Made by a program: the position numbers and the translations under genes
Assembly (NCBI GenBank): GCA_902781655.1
Contig: CACZJZ010000013.1
Span: 17,363-81,362 of the forward strand
Length of the DNA: 64,000 bases
Source: an uncultured Lachnospiraceae bacterium
GTDB lineage: Bacteria > Bacillota > Clostridia > Lachnospirales > Lachnospiraceae
Reading direction: 5' to 3'
The notes under the pieces: model-generated
Database searches by the model: none
Told to the model about the DNA's origin: nothing
The model's input: only the letters and a program-made list of their open reading frames with translations
Shown: positions 1 through 11,037 of the stretch, one piece after another
Layout: every line of letters begins with the position of its first letter
Numbering within the stretch: position 1 is the first letter of the stretch

Positions 1-383
1 ACATCAAACGTGCCGTCCTGCGCCATGGTATTAATCTTGTTCAGACGCTCGATCCGGCTCTGGATCGTCTTGAAGTTCGTCAGCATGCCGCCGAGCCATC
101 TCTGATTGACATAATACATACCGCAGCGCTCAGCCTCGGACTTGATGGCATCCTGCGCCTGCTTCTTCGTGCCGACAAACAGAATCGTGCCGCCCTGCTC
201 GACAATCTCGAAGACCGCCTTGTATGCTTCATCGACCTTCACCACAGACTTCTGCAGATCAATGATGTGGATCCCGTTTCTCTCCGTGAAAATATACGGA
301 GCCATCTTGGGATTCCATCTTCTCGTCTGATGGCCGAAATGGACACCCGCTTCCAGCAGCTGCTTCATCGATACTACGCTCAT
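1..383 (-). CDS. rpsB: 30S ribosomal protein S2 (partial, C-terminus outside window)
   Basis: Ribosomal protein S2 of the small subunit. The minus-strand frame opens at the ATG complementary to 381-383 and runs off the left edge, giving about 127 N-terminal residues. Visible family signatures are the start [19 protein letters not shown], the [12 protein letters not shown] stretch and the [12 protein letters not shown] stretch, all hallmarks of bacterial S2. A GGAGG ribosome site lies 7 bases before the ATG (391-395). It sits 198 bp downstream of codY with its own promoter between them; tsf would be expected to follow outside the window. Confidence 0.97.
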   Translation of the reverse strand, partial: MSVVSMKQLLEAGVHFGHQTRRWNPKMAPYIFTERNGIHIIDLQKSVVKVDEAYKAVFEIVEQGGTILFVGTKKQAQDAIKSEAERCGMYYVNQRWLGGMLTNFKTIQSRIERLNKINTMAQDGTFD

Positions 384-535
384 TTTGTTTCCTCCATCCT
401 TTTGGTTTCTACTTCCGCGTTCTGTTCTGCAGACAGCGGAGCGGCTGCTCCGCCGGAAGGACCAGTCTGCCACTTCCCGCTGAGGGAAGCACCGGCAGCT
501 GCGCAGAACGCGTGCTTTTTAGTCACAACAGATAA

Positions 536-564
536 ATTGTAGCAAACCACGGCACAGATGGCAA
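536..564 (-). promoter_or_regulatory. Predicted SigA promoter of rpsB
   Basis: On the minus strand TTGCCA (559-564) is followed after exactly 17 bases by TACAAT (536-541), a near-consensus vegetative promoter. The predicted transcript starts about 150 nt before rpsB and contains a GC-rich hairpin CGGAGC-AGCC-GCTCCG (437-452). S2 mRNA leaders are often autoregulatory in bacteria, but no specific motif was recognised here, so that role is only a possibility. Confidence 0.7.
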
Positions 565-581
565 GAAAAAATTGTCCCTTC

Positions 582-1373
582 TCACTCGCCGCGGAGCTGT
601 CTGCGGATGTTATCAATTTCGGAATAGACAGCGTCGTTCAATACCTTGATGTAGGTGCCCTTCATGCCGGAGGAACGGGACTCGAGGACGCCGGCGGACT
701 CGAATTTGCGCAGGGCGTTGACGATGACGGAGCGGGTGATGCCCTCCTTGTCCGCGATTTTACTGGCGACGAGGATGCCCTCCTTGCCGTTAAGTTCGTC
801 AAAGATATGGACGATCGCTTCCATCTCGGAGTAGCTCAGGGTGCTGATGGCAGATTTGACGACATCGACCTTGCGTTTTTCTTCCTCGTTTTCCTCAGTC
901 ACGGCGCGGAGCATCTCAAGGCTCACGACGGTTGTGCCGTACTCGCACAGGATGATATCGTCGATGTCGTACGCGTCGCTGTGGCGGTAAAGAAATACCG
1001 TGCCAAGACGCTCCCCGGCGATCTCGATCGGGGAGACAATGGCATTGCTCTCCGCATCCGCGCTCTGCTCGAAGCCGAGTGTCGCCAGATTCACGTTTTC
1101 CTTGGTGGAGAGAACGGAAAGCAGCCGCTCGTTGAGGCTGTCGTCGATGAAGGTCCCGACCTTGCCCGTGATCAGCTCGTTCAGCGGGTTGACATCCGGG
1201 CATCTGCCGACGCCAAGGACCTTGCCCTTTCTCGAGATGATGTAGATATTTGACTTCAGGATATCTGCCATGACCGAGCAGATATCGCTGAATACGACCT
1301 TTCCGGTACTGTTGTTGTGGAGCAGTTTTCCTATTTTTCTTGTTTTGTCTAGTAAAATCACGTTGCTGTTCAT
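582..1373 (-). CDS. codY: GTP- and branched-chain-amino-acid-sensing repressor CodY
   Basis: Global nutritional repressor of low-GC Gram-positives, cytoplasmic, binding DNA when isoleucine/valine and, in many species, GTP are abundant. The 263-residue length is close to typical CodY. The first ~160 residues form the GAF effector domain. The last ~70 hold the winged helix-turn-helix, with the highly conserved ASKIADKEGITRSVIVNALR segment followed by SAGVLESRSSGMKGTYI. The ATG at 1373 is preceded by AGAAGGAAGG. Upstream is topA and downstream rpsB, a common clostridial order. No good AATTTTCWGAAAATT CodY box is visible in its own upstream region. Confidence 0.97.
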   Translation of the reverse strand: MNSNVILLDKTRKIGKLLHNNSTGKVVFSDICSVMADILKSNIYIISRKGKVLGVGRCPDVNPLNELITGKVGTFIDDSLNERLLSVLSTKENVNLATLGFEQSADAESNAIVSPIEIAGERLGTVFLYRHSDAYDIDDIILCEYGTTVVSLEMLRAVTEENEEEKRKVDVVKSAISTLSYSEMEAIVHIFDELNGKEGILVASKIADKEGITRSVIVNALRKFESAGVLESRSSGMKGTYIKVLNDAVYSEIDNIRRQLRGE

Positions 1374-1716
1374 ACTGCATCCTTCCTTCTGTGAACCTGC
1401 ACAGAGCGCGAACCGGGGTCTCTTAAAAAGGTATCAAAATTACACAAATTGGCCCATCAAGAAAAGGGTATCACGTTTATTTTCGTACTGCAATACAATT
1501 ATCTGTTTTTTCATGCATTTCAAATTTGTTACATTTATTGTCGTAATAGTAACATTATTCCGGCCATTCATGGTTTATTTTGCATGTTCAACAGTATCGC
1601 GCCGCCATGTTCAGGCCATCCCGTTCATGCTGACATTCATTGCATAAATAAATCCCCTCGGAATATTCCGGAGGGGATCCGACGAGCAGACCAGGTTCCT
1701 GGACCGAATCGATGTC
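1374..1716 (-). other. codY upstream region with likely promoter
   Basis: This 343-bp AT-rich gap between topA and codY holds the topA terminator (1651-1680). It also holds a plausible codY promoter on the minus strand: TTGCAG, 17 bases, TACCCT, preceded by a TG dinucleotide as in extended -10 promoters. This leaves a leader of about 100 nt ending in the strong Shine-Dalgarno. No ORF, riboswitch consensus or repeat was recognised in the rest. Confidence 0.45.
1651..1680 (-). terminator. Rho-independent terminator of topA
   Basis: On the minus strand just after the topA stop, ATCCCCTC and GAGGGGAT form an 8-bp stem around an inner GGAA/TTCC palindrome. It is followed by TTTATTTATG. Confidence 0.8.
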
Positions 1717-3849
1717 TTATCCCTCATCAGCCGCAGGCATGTCTTCCACATAGCCGCACTTTTCGTTCCAGCAGACAAGCTTCCTGCCCTTCTCCAGCAT
1801 CAGTCCGCCGCAGCGCGGGCACTTGATTTTGGACGGCTTCTGCCAGACCATGAAGTCGCATTCCGGATTGCCCATGCACCCGTAATACGTGCGCCCCTTG
1901 CGCGTCCGCCTGACGACGATATCTTTGCCGCACTTCGGACAGGCGACGCCCGTTTTTTCAAAATATGGCTTTGTATTGCGGCATTCCGGGAAGCCCGGGC
2001 ACGCGAGGAATTTGCCGTGCGGACCGTACTTGATGACCATATGACGGCCGCAGTTCTCGCAGATGACATCGGTCTCCTCGTCGGCGACCTTCACCTCGGA
2101 CAGCTCCTTCTCAGCCTTTTTCACCGCCTCGTCGAGATCCGGATAGAAGTTCTCGATCACGGTCTTCCAGTTCACCTTTCCCTCCGCCACACCGTCGAGC
2201 AGTGCCTCCAGGTTCGCCGTGAAGCGCGTATCGACAATGGTCGGAAAGGCCTCCTTCATCATGTTGTTCACCACCGTGCCAAGCTCGGTCATATAGAGGT
2301 TCTTGTCCTCCTTGACCACATAGTGCCGGGCAAGAATGGTCGTGATGGTCGGCGCATAGGTGGACGGACGGCCGATGCCCTGCTCCTCGAGCGCCCGGAC
2401 AAGCGATGCCTCCGTGTAGTGCGGAACCGGCTGCGTGAAATGCTGCTGCGGATGGAACGCGCGGAGGGTCAGCACCGACCGCTCGTCAATGCCGCCTGTC
2501 ATGCCGGCATTCAGCCCCTCATCCTCCTCGTCGGTGTAGACAGTCAGAAAGCCCTGGAATTTGACATGAGATGCCGAGACCGTGAAGACATGGCTCTTCG
2601 TTTTCCCCTCTCCCGCGATGCGCACCTGAGTCGTCTCGTATTTTGCCGGCGCCATGCGCGACGCGGCGAACCGTCTCCAGACAAGCTGGTAGAGCCGGTA
2701 CTGATCCCGCGGCAGCTGCGCCTTGACCATTTCCGGCGTCAGCGTGATGTCGGTGGGACGGATGGCCTCGTGCGCGTCCTGGATGTGGACCGCGCCGGTC
2801 TGCTTCTTCTCCGCCGGAACCGTCTCGACAAATTCCTCGCCGTACTTCCTGCCAAGGTATTCGCGCGCCGCAGCGGCAGCCTCCTCGGAAATGCGGGTAC
2901 TGTCGGTACGCAGATATGTGATCAGGCCAATCGTGCCGCGCCCGGCGATATCGACGCCCTCGTAGAGCTGCTGCGCGATCCGCATTGTCTTCTGCGTCGA
3001 AAAATTCAGTGCCTTGCTCGCCTCCTGCTGCATCGTGGAGGTTGTGAAGGGAAGCGGCGGCTTCTTGCTGCGCTCGCTGCGCCGCACGTCGCTCACGGCG
3101 TACGAAGCCCCGGCGAGATCCGCGGTCACAGCGTCCACCTCTGCCTGCGTGTGAAGATCAGTCCGCTTCTCCTTCCCGGCTTCCGCTCTGTCCGCCGATC
3201 CATAGTAATGCGCGGTGACCGGCTTCTTCTCCCCTTTGACATCAAAATCCGCGTCGATGCTCCAATATTCTTCCGGGATGAAGGAATTGATTTCATCCTC
3301 CCGGTCTCCGATCATGCGGAGCGCCACGGACTGAACGCGGCCGGCGGAGAGGCCGCGCTTGACCTTTGCCCACAGAAGCGGGCTGATGCGGTATCCGACC
3401 ATGCGGTCCAGCACACGGCGCGCCTGCTGCGCATCGACGAGATTCATGTCGATTTCCCGAGGGTGCCGTATGGCCTCCTTCACTGCATTCTTCGTTATTT
3501 CATTGAAAGTGATGCGGGAGATCTGTTTGTCCTTGTTCTTCTCATCATTTAGCCCAAGTGCCGCGATGAGATGCCAGGAAATGGCTTCCCCCTCGCGGTC
3601 AGGGTCGGTTGCGAGATAAATACGGTCCGCCTTCTTCACCTCCTTGCGGAGGGAGGCCAGCAGCTCGCCTTTTCCGCGGATGGTGATGTATTTCGGCTCA
3701 TAGTCATGCTCGATATCGATACCCATCTGGCTCTTCGGGAGATCGCGGACATGTCCCTGAGACGCCACCACCTCGTAGCCTGACCCCAAAAATTTTTTAA
3801 TCGTCTTCGCCTTCGCCGGAGACTCCACAATGACCAGATTCTTTGCCAT
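1717..3849 (-). CDS. topA: DNA topoisomerase I (type IA)
   Basis: Relaxes negatively supercoiled DNA by single-strand passage. The 710-residue protein starts with the Toprim domain (MAKNLVIVESPAKAKTI; acidic triad region ATDPDREGEAI near residue 90). The catalytic tyrosine is Y312 in TYLRTDSTRIS. The C-terminus carries three four-cysteine zinc ribbons (from about residue 580: CENCGRH, CPKCGKD, CPRCGGL). The ATG at 3849 follows AAGGAAG. It stands upstream of codY and is separated from hemZ by 220 bp; dprA, often next to topA in Firmicutes, is not here. Confidence 0.98.
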   Translation of the reverse strand: MAKNLVIVESPAKAKTIKKFLGSGYEVVASQGHVRDLPKSQMGIDIEHDYEPKYITIRGKGELLASLRKEVKKADRIYLATDPDREGEAISWHLIAALGLNDEKNKDKQISRITFNEITKNAVKEAIRHPREIDMNLVDAQQARRVLDRMVGYRISPLLWAKVKRGLSAGRVQSVALRMIGDREDEINSFIPEEYWSIDADFDVKGEKKPVTAHYYGSADRAEAGKEKRTDLHTQAEVDAVTADLAGASYAVSDVRRSERSKKPPLPFTTSTMQQEASKALNFSTQKTMRIAQQLYEGVDIAGRGTIGLITYLRTDSTRISEEAAAAAREYLGRKYGEEFVETVPAEKKQTGAVHIQDAHEAIRPTDITLTPEMVKAQLPRDQYRLYQLVWRRFAASRMAPAKYETTQVRIAGEGKTKSHVFTVSASHVKFQGFLTVYTDEEDEGLNAGMTGGIDERSVLTLRAFHPQQHFTQPVPHYTEASLVRALEEQGIGRPSTYAPTITTILARHYVVKEDKNLYMTELGTVVNNMMKEAFPTIVDTRFTANLEALLDGVAEGKVNWKTVIENFYPDLDEAVKKAEKELSEVKVADEETDVICENCGRHMVIKYGPHGKFLACPGFPECRNTKPYFEKTGVACPKCGKDIVVRRTRKGRTYYGCMGNPECDFMVWQKPSKIKCPRCGGLMLEKGRKLVCWNEKCGYVEDMPAADEG

Positions 3850-4069
3850 GAACGTTCTTCCTTGTCCCCTCTATCCTGCCCGGCCTGCCTGATTTCGCCC
3901 ATCATGCCGCACAGATCATGCGCCTTTTCCAAACAAAAACGTGTTTCTACTTAAATAAATGACCCGCCGGATAGCCCGACGATTTTGAACAATACTACAA
4001 AAAGAAATCCTTGGCAAGTCCGTCAGAACGGGAGAACGGCAGAATCAGACCGCAAAGTCGATGGCATAT

Positions 4070-5578
4070 TCAGGAGAACAGCCGGATTTTGCGGGCAATC
4101 ATCTCGTCGATATTCGAAAGGTAGGTAGGAATATCCCGGGCGTCGTCGCAGCGGGCGATGGTCACATTGCCGTCCTCCCCTCTGCGCACACATTTGGAAA
4201 CGCTGCCGGGGCCGAGCGCCACAATGGACTGCACCTCCTCAATGATGAGCATGTTGTAGATTCCATAGCGCGCAGGCTTGCGTGTGCCATCCGGCAAAAT
4301 CCGTTCCGGCCTCGCGTATCCGACATTCTCGAAATTGCCGGACATATTTTTCTGCCGGTACAGGTAATAGGGAACAAGCCCCATCGCCTCAGCGCCGCGC
4401 GCCGCGAGTTCCACCGTCTCGTCCGTGACACACGAATGAATCGCGTCGTACCCCAGCGTTTCGATCCACTGCTGCATTCTCGAGCCGCGCTTCACGGCAA
4501 GCGTGTGCACGGTGAGGTCGTCCGGCCCGAGCTTCTGGATTTCCTGCAGCGTCCGCGCCACATCCGCGTCCGACTCTCCCGGAAGGCCCAGGATGATGTC
4601 CATATTGATGTTGTCCATGCCGGCCTCGCGGGCCATGCAGAACGCGTCGATCACCTGCTGCACCGTGTGGCGCCGGCCGATCAGCGCGAGCGTCCGGTCG
4701 TTCATCGTCTGCGGATTCACACTGATCCGACTCACGCCGTGCGCTCTGAGCACCGCAAGCTTCTCCGGCGTGATGCTGTCCGGTCTTCCCGCCTCCACCG
4801 TGAATTCCAGCACCTGACCGGTCTCCGGAAAGAACCGTTCGATGCCGGAGAGAAGACGCTCCAGCTCCGCAGGCTCCAGCGTGGTCGGTGTGCCGCCGCC
4901 AATATAGATCGTCTCCAGATGCTTTCCCTGCGAAGCCATCAGCTCCGCCATGGCCTGCATCTCCCGCTCGAGCGCGGAGAGATACTCGCCGACCCTGGTC
5001 TTCCAGCCCGCAATCGCGTAGCTCGGGAAAGAACAGTACAGGCAGGTCGTCGGGCAGAACGGCACGCCAAGGTAAAGGCTGTATCCCTTCTCCCGGTCAA
5101 GCCTTGACAGAATCTCCTCCTCGCGCACGGCGATCTCCGCCGCGAGGTCAGCCTTCCGGCGGCTCACCCGGTGCTCCTCCATCAGCATCGCGGCAGCCTC
5201 CTCCGGCGTCCTGCCCGCCCGCAGCTGCGCTGAAACAAGCTTGGTCGGACGGATGCCGATCAGCTCTCCCCATGGGAGCCGCTGGCCCGTGATCTTCGCG
5301 AGATTGTCATAGAGGCCATGCTTCAGCGCCGCCTTGAGCACAGGCCCCTTCCTTGCAAAATCCTCACCCTCCGGCGCCGGAATCCGGGAGGTGCTGAGAT
5401 GAAATGTCAGGGTAAGGCTGTCCTCCGCGTAGCAGACCTCGAGAAAGGGTTTGCTCTCACACTCGTTCCCTTTCTGCTCACCAAAAAGGACCTTCACATC
5501 CTCTGCAGGATAGAAGGCCTTGAGCATGGCGTGAATTTCATATCGGTACAAATCCAGATTGACGCAGGCAGTGATCAT
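4070..5578 (-). CDS. hemZ: Coproporphyrinogen III dehydrogenase-type radical SAM protein HemZ
   Basis: 502-residue radical SAM enzyme of the HemN/HemZ family. HemZ proteins are linked to oxygen-independent conversion of coproporphyrinogen III to protoporphyrinogen IX. The 4Fe-4S binding CxxxCxxC motif is seen in PFCPTTCLYCSFPSYAI (about residue 180). The glycine-rich SAM segment YIGGGTPTTLE and the NINMDIILGLPGE stretch follow. The ~160-residue N-terminal extension is typical of HemZ. No other heme genes are nearby, so an actual heme role is uncertain. It follows the MBL hydrolase by 21 bp and is probably cotranscribed with it and relA. Confidence 0.9.
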   Translation of the reverse strand: MITACVNLDLYRYEIHAMLKAFYPAEDVKVLFGEQKGNECESKPFLEVCYAEDSLTLTFHLSTSRIPAPEGEDFARKGPVLKAALKHGLYDNLAKITGQRLPWGELIGIRPTKLVSAQLRAGRTPEEAAAMLMEEHRVSRRKADLAAEIAVREEEILSRLDREKGYSLYLGVPFCPTTCLYCSFPSYAIAGWKTRVGEYLSALEREMQAMAELMASQGKHLETIYIGGGTPTTLEPAELERLLSGIERFFPETGQVLEFTVEAGRPDSITPEKLAVLRAHGVSRISVNPQTMNDRTLALIGRRHTVQQVIDAFCMAREAGMDNINMDIILGLPGESDADVARTLQEIQKLGPDDLTVHTLAVKRGSRMQQWIETLGYDAIHSCVTDETVELAARGAEAMGLVPYYLYRQKNMSGNFENVGYARPERILPDGTRKPARYGIYNMLIIEEVQSIVALGPGSVSKCVRRGEDGNVTIARCDDARDIPTYLSNIDEMIARKIRLFS

Positions 5579-5599
5579 ACTTTTCCTCGTTTCTACATA

Positions 5600-6349
5600 T
5601 CAGATAAACCACGGATTGCTCCGCCGCTCCGTCCCCAGATCTGTCAGCGCACCGTGCCCCGGATACAGGACAGTGTCGTCCGGCAGCGGGAGAATTTGAT
5701 CATGGATTGAGCGCAGAAGCGCGCTCTGCGATCCCGTCGCCATATCCGTTCTCCCGACAGAACCCTGGAAAATCGTATCGCCGCAGAGCAGCGCGCGGCG
5801 CGGCGAGTCCTCCGTGCCGTCCGCCGTCACCGGAGCGGTGCCTTCGCCGGAGTTCTGCGCGGCATTCTTCCCGACCGCCTTCGCCGGGAGTCTGCCGAAC
5901 TGCTCCACATCAAAATAATAGCAGCAGCTTCCTTCTGTATGTCCCGGCGTCGCCAGCAGCCGGAAGGTCATACCCGCCGCGGTGAGAATATCCCCGTTCC
6001 GCAGAAAGCAGTCCGGCTTCACCGTGCAAGGCCTGCCATAGTCCGCAGAGCCATTGCGTTCTGCGTCCGCACACAGACGCTTCTCCCCCTCCCAGGCATA
6101 GAGCGGCGCACCCGTCTCCGCCAAAAGCGCCTCCGCGCCCCAGATATGGTCAAAATGCGCGTGCGTGAGGAACACCGCCTCCACGCGCAGGCCAAGACTT
6201 TTCAGTGCGCGGGCAATCTCAGCTCCCTGATCTCCGGGATCGAAAACCACGCAGGACTGTTCATCCGAACCCGGATTTTCAAGATATGCATAATAGCAGT
6301 TCGTCGGCAGCATGCCCACCGCGAACGCACCGATTTTGAATCTGGCCAT
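5600..6349 (-). CDS. MBL-fold metallo-hydrolase (glyoxalase II-like)
   Basis: Small 249-residue cytoplasmic hydrolase of the metallo-beta-lactamase fold. Metal ligands are visible in THAHFDHIWGAE, TPGHTEGS, CGDTIFQGSVGRTD and the final PGHG. This matches the YcbL/glyoxalase II-like group, which hydrolyses thioesters such as S-lactoylglutathione-type compounds; the true substrate is unknown. A roughly 35-residue low-complexity insertion (nt 5800-5900) precedes the CGDT motif. It lies 29 bp after relA and 21 bp before hemZ; a relA-MBL-hemZ order is common in Clostridia. Confidence 0.9.
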   Translation of the reverse strand: MARFKIGAFAVGMLPTNCYYAYLENPGSDEQSCVVFDPGDQGAEIARALKSLGLRVEAVFLTHAHFDHIWGAEALLAETGAPLYAWEGEKRLCADAERNGSADYGRPCTVKPDCFLRNGDILTAAGMTFRLLATPGHTEGSCCYYFDVEQFGRLPAKAVGKNAAQNSGEGTAPVTADGTEDSPRRALLCGDTIFQGSVGRTDMATGSQSALLRSIHDQILPLPDDTVLYPGHGALTDLGTERRSNPWFI

Positions 6350-6378
6350 TTCCCGATTCCTTTCAGAACTGCGCTGTT

Positions 6379-9057
6379 CTATGCGCGCTGTACATCCCGC
6401 ACACTGCGGATCTGACCGATTTTGCCCATGATCGTCTCCAGCTGGGATTTGCCGGAGATGTGGAAGGTCACAGACAGCGTCGCGATGTGCTGCTTGCTCG
6501 TGTTCGTGTTGATGCTCGTGATGTTGATTCCGTTGTCCGTGAACACATGCGAGACATCGCTCAGCAGTCCGTTGCGGTCATCGGCGTGGATGACAATCTC
6601 CGCCTCAAAATCTCCGCTCAGACTGGTGGTGTCGACGCCTTCCTCCCACTCCGCCTCGATGAGGCGCGGCCGGTCGATCTCCGGCATATGAAGGATATTC
6701 ACGCAGTCCGTCCGGTGAATGGTGACGCCGCGCCCGCGCGTGACAAACCCGACGATCTCGTCTCCCGGCACCGGATTGCAGCACTTTGAGAGATGGACCG
6801 CCACGTCGTGAACGCCCTTGACCACGATCGGATTGCTTCCGCGCGCATGGATCTTCTGTGCATTCTCTTCCACCTGCCGCAGAATATCCTCGTCCGACAC
6901 GTCCTTCCGGTGGTCCGCGTCGTACAGCTCCTTGAGCTTGTTGACAATCTGCCCTTCCTTAACGCCGCCGTGGCCGATGGCTGCGAGCACAGCCTCCCAG
7001 TCGCGGAAGCCGTACTTGCGGAGCACCTCGCTCCTGTAAGCATCCTGCTCCAGCTCCGCCTGATTCAGCCCCTTCGTCTTACAGTAGGCGGCGATCAGAT
7101 CCCGCCCGCGCTCAATATTCTCGTCCTTCAGCTCCTGCTTGAACCACTGATTGATCTTGTTGCGCGTCTGCGGACTTTTCGCGAGCGCGAGCCAGTCCCG
7201 GCTCGGACCCTTCGAATTCTGACTCGTCATGATCTCGACGCGGTCGCCGTTCTGAATCTGATAGTCCAGTGTGACAAGCTTGCCGTTGACACGCGCGCCG
7301 ATCATCTTGTTGCCGACGGCGGTGTGAATCGCGTAGGCAAAGTCAATCGGCGTCGAACCGGCGCGGAGCGTCTTCACCTCTCCGTTCGGGGTGAAGCAGT
7401 AGACATCGTCCGAGAACAGATCCAGGTTCGACTTCAGGCCGTCCATAAAGGTCTTATTGTCCGGCATGTCTTGCTGCCATTCCAAAATCTGACGCAGCCA
7501 GGTGAGTTTTTCTTCCTCCTGATTGTCGACCTTCTGTCCGTTGCTGACTTCCTTATATTTCCAGTGCGCCGCGATACCATACTCCGCCTCGCGGTGCATC
7601 TCATAGGTGCGGATCTGAATTTCAAAGGGCTGTCCCGACGAGCCGATCAGGGTCGTATGCAGCGACCGGTAATTATTCGGCTTTGGCATCGCGATATAGT
7701 CCTTGAACCGCCCGGGCATGGGCGTGTACATCTCATGAATGATGCCGAGCGCGGCATAGCAGTCCTTTACCGTGTTGACAATGATCCGGACCGCAAAGAG
7801 ATCGTAAATCTGGTCGAGCGTCTTGCCCTGGTTCACCATCTTCTTGTAGATGCTGAAGAAGTGCTTCACGCGTCCGTCCACCTTCGCCTCGATGCCGGAC
7901 TCCTCCATCTTCCGCGAGACTTCCTCCGCGATCTGCGCCACATACTGTTCCCGCTCGCGCTTCCGCTCGCCGACCTTCTCCACCAGATCATAATAGACAT
8001 CCGGCTTGAGATATTTCAGCGACAAATCATCCAGTTCCACCTTGATACGGCTGATGCCGAGGCGCTGGGCGATCGGCGAATAAATGTCAAGCGTCTCCTG
8101 TGCAATCCGCTTCTGCTTCTCAGCCGGCTGATGCGCGAGTGTCCGCATATTGTGCAGCCGGTCCGCCAGCTTGATCAGAATAACGCGGATATCCTTCGCC
8201 ATGGCGAGAAACATTTTCCGCAGATTGAGCGCCTGATATTCCAGCTGCTCGGCAGTCTTTTCCTTATCCCCGCCGCCCTGATTGTAATTTTTGGCAAATT
8301 CAAGCTTCGAAAGCTTCGTCACGCCATCGACAAGAAGCGCCACGTCCGGGCCAAAATCCGCCTCGATCTGTTCTCTGGTGAGCAGGGTGTCCTCCACCAC
8401 ATCGTGCAGAAGTCCGGCCGCAATTGTCTCCTTGTCCATTTCCAGATCGGCCAGAATGATTGCAACATAGAGCGGATGAATGATATAGGGTTCGCCGGAC
8501 TTGCGCAGCTGCCCCTCGTGCGCCCTGTCCGCGGTGTGATATGCCTTTTCAATCAGTGATATGTCGTCCGAAGGATGATATTTGCGCACCCGCTCGATCA
8601 GATCCTGATACAGCACATCCGGAGAGACATACTCCGCGATGCTCTCGATCCGACCGTCGTCAAATCCGATTCCCTTCCGTCCGGATGCCGTATTGTGAAT
8701 GCTGCGGTCGAGTGCCTCGATCTCGCTGTGCGTTCTCTCCCCCTCCCGACCGCTCAGAAGCTGCACCGGCGTTCCCGCCTCCATCACCCGTTTCGCTGTT
8801 TCAGCATCCCGGATCACCTTCTGCGTCGCAGAGTCCATCTTCTGCTCTGCCTGCAGCATTCCCTCTCCGTTCGCGGAATCCATGTCGAGCAGCGTCTTCT
8901 CTTTCTCCGGAAGAATTTCGACCTTCTCCGTCACAGATGAACTTTCCGGAGCAGCATATTCTCTCCCAGTGCTGCGGACAGGTTCTGCGCCACCCTGCTT
9001 CTTCTCCGATGCCGCATTATTCATTTTCCATTGCTCTGCTCTCTTGTCTGCCGCCAT
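6379..9057 (-). CDS. relA: Bifunctional (p)ppGpp synthetase/hydrolase (Rel)
   Basis: Stringent-response enzyme making and degrading (p)ppGpp. Domains in order: HD hydrolase (YIIHPLYVAIILADLEMD, LLHDVVEDT), synthetase (ADRLHNMRTLAHQ, GRFKDYIAMPKPNNYRSLHT), TGS (TPNGEVKTLRAGSTPIDFAY), a Cys-containing linker and a C-terminal ACT domain. The intact HD motif suggests a bifunctional Rel. The frame stays open to 9270, but the first 70 codons overlap a promoter and look non-coding. ATG at 9057 gives 892 residues; ATG at 9024 (881 aa) is an alternative and neither has a strong Shine-Dalgarno. Even so, about 130 poorly conserved residues precede the HD domain. Likely cotranscribed with the MBL and hemZ genes. 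Confidence 0.95.
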   Translation of the reverse strand: MAADKRAEQWKMNNAASEKKQGGAEPVRSTGREYAAPESSSVTEKVEILPEKEKTLLDMDSANGEGMLQAEQKMDSATQKVIRDAETAKRVMEAGTPVQLLSGREGERTHSEIEALDRSIHNTASGRKGIGFDDGRIESIAEYVSPDVLYQDLIERVRKYHPSDDISLIEKAYHTADRAHEGQLRKSGEPYIIHPLYVAIILADLEMDKETIAAGLLHDVVEDTLLTREQIEADFGPDVALLVDGVTKLSKLEFAKNYNQGGGDKEKTAEQLEYQALNLRKMFLAMAKDIRVILIKLADRLHNMRTLAHQPAEKQKRIAQETLDIYSPIAQRLGISRIKVELDDLSLKYLKPDVYYDLVEKVGERKREREQYVAQIAEEVSRKMEESGIEAKVDGRVKHFFSIYKKMVNQGKTLDQIYDLFAVRIIVNTVKDCYAALGIIHEMYTPMPGRFKDYIAMPKPNNYRSLHTTLIGSSGQPFEIQIRTYEMHREAEYGIAAHWKYKEVSNGQKVDNQEEEKLTWLRQILEWQQDMPDNKTFMDGLKSNLDLFSDDVYCFTPNGEVKTLRAGSTPIDFAYAIHTAVGNKMIGARVNGKLVTLDYQIQNGDRVEIMTSQNSKGPSRDWLALAKSPQTRNKINQWFKQELKDENIERGRDLIAAYCKTKGLNQAELEQDAYRSEVLRKYGFRDWEAVLAAIGHGGVKEGQIVNKLKELYDADHRKDVSDEDILRQVEENAQKIHARGSNPIVVKGVHDVAVHLSKCCNPVPGDEIVGFVTRGRGVTIHRTDCVNILHMPEIDRPRLIEAEWEEGVDTTSLSGDFEAEIVIHADDRNGLLSDVSHVFTDNGINITSINTNTSKQHIATLSVTFHISGKSQLETIMGKIGQIRSVRDVQRA

Positions 9058-9161
9058 GCTGCCCACTGCTTTCAAAGATGAATATGAACCCGGCGTTAAA
9101 GCATCTCGCGCCCGGCGATCCCGGATTCTGTGTATCAAGCTCTCATCAAATTCGCATACTA

Positions 9162-9190
9162 CATTAATTAGAAAATTTTGAATTGTCAAT
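9162..9190 (-). promoter_or_regulatory. Predicted SigA promoter of relA
   Basis: On the minus strand a perfect TTGACA is followed after 17 AT-rich bases by TAATGT, roughly 105 bp before the proposed relA ATG and just beyond the groEL terminator. The -10 match is weak, the -35 perfect. This supports a start of relA inside the open frame rather than at its extreme 5' end. Confidence 0.6.
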
Positions 9191-9274
9191 AAACCCCACC
9201 GTTGAGCTATGATACCCGCATAAACCAGCTGCAGAGCTTCGGCATTCACGGTATGGTGTCTGCGAAACACACAA

Positions 9275-9306
9275 CAAAAAAGAGAGGGCCTTTCGGTCCT
9301 CTCCTC
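9275..9306 (-). terminator. Rho-independent terminator of groESL
   Basis: On the minus strand after groEL, GAGAGGACC and GGCCCTCTC form a stem (one mismatch) with a GAAA tetraloop. It is followed by TTTTTTG. Confidence 0.88.
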
Positions 9307-9329
9307 AGATTCTTGATTTTGTTACGGAA

Positions 9330-10967
<1,638 letters not shown>

Positions 10968-11037
10968 TCAAGTTAATTTTTATATGCTAAAATAAATATA
11001 ACCCGCGGCGCTGCCGCAGCCCTTCAGCCGTCTCAGA

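Noticed and set aside
1374-1650. CodY box upstream of codY (autoregulation)
   Set aside because: No sequence close to AATTTTCWGAAAATT was found in the AT-rich region.
6793-8559. 588-codon open frame opposite relA
   Set aside because: Shadow of relA; the Leu/Arg/His-rich composition is the mirror of normal coding on the other strand.
9194-9219. tRNA-like 5' half (TAGCTCAACGGTGG D-arm-like sequence on the minus strand) next to the relA promoter
   Set aside because: Only a D-arm-like stretch matches; no anticodon arm, T-arm or closing acceptor strand follows, so chance similarity is likely.
9058-9270. N-terminal extension of the relA frame to 9270
   Set aside because: Starts with GTG without a ribosome site, begins next to the groEL terminator and contains a promoter; judged non-coding.
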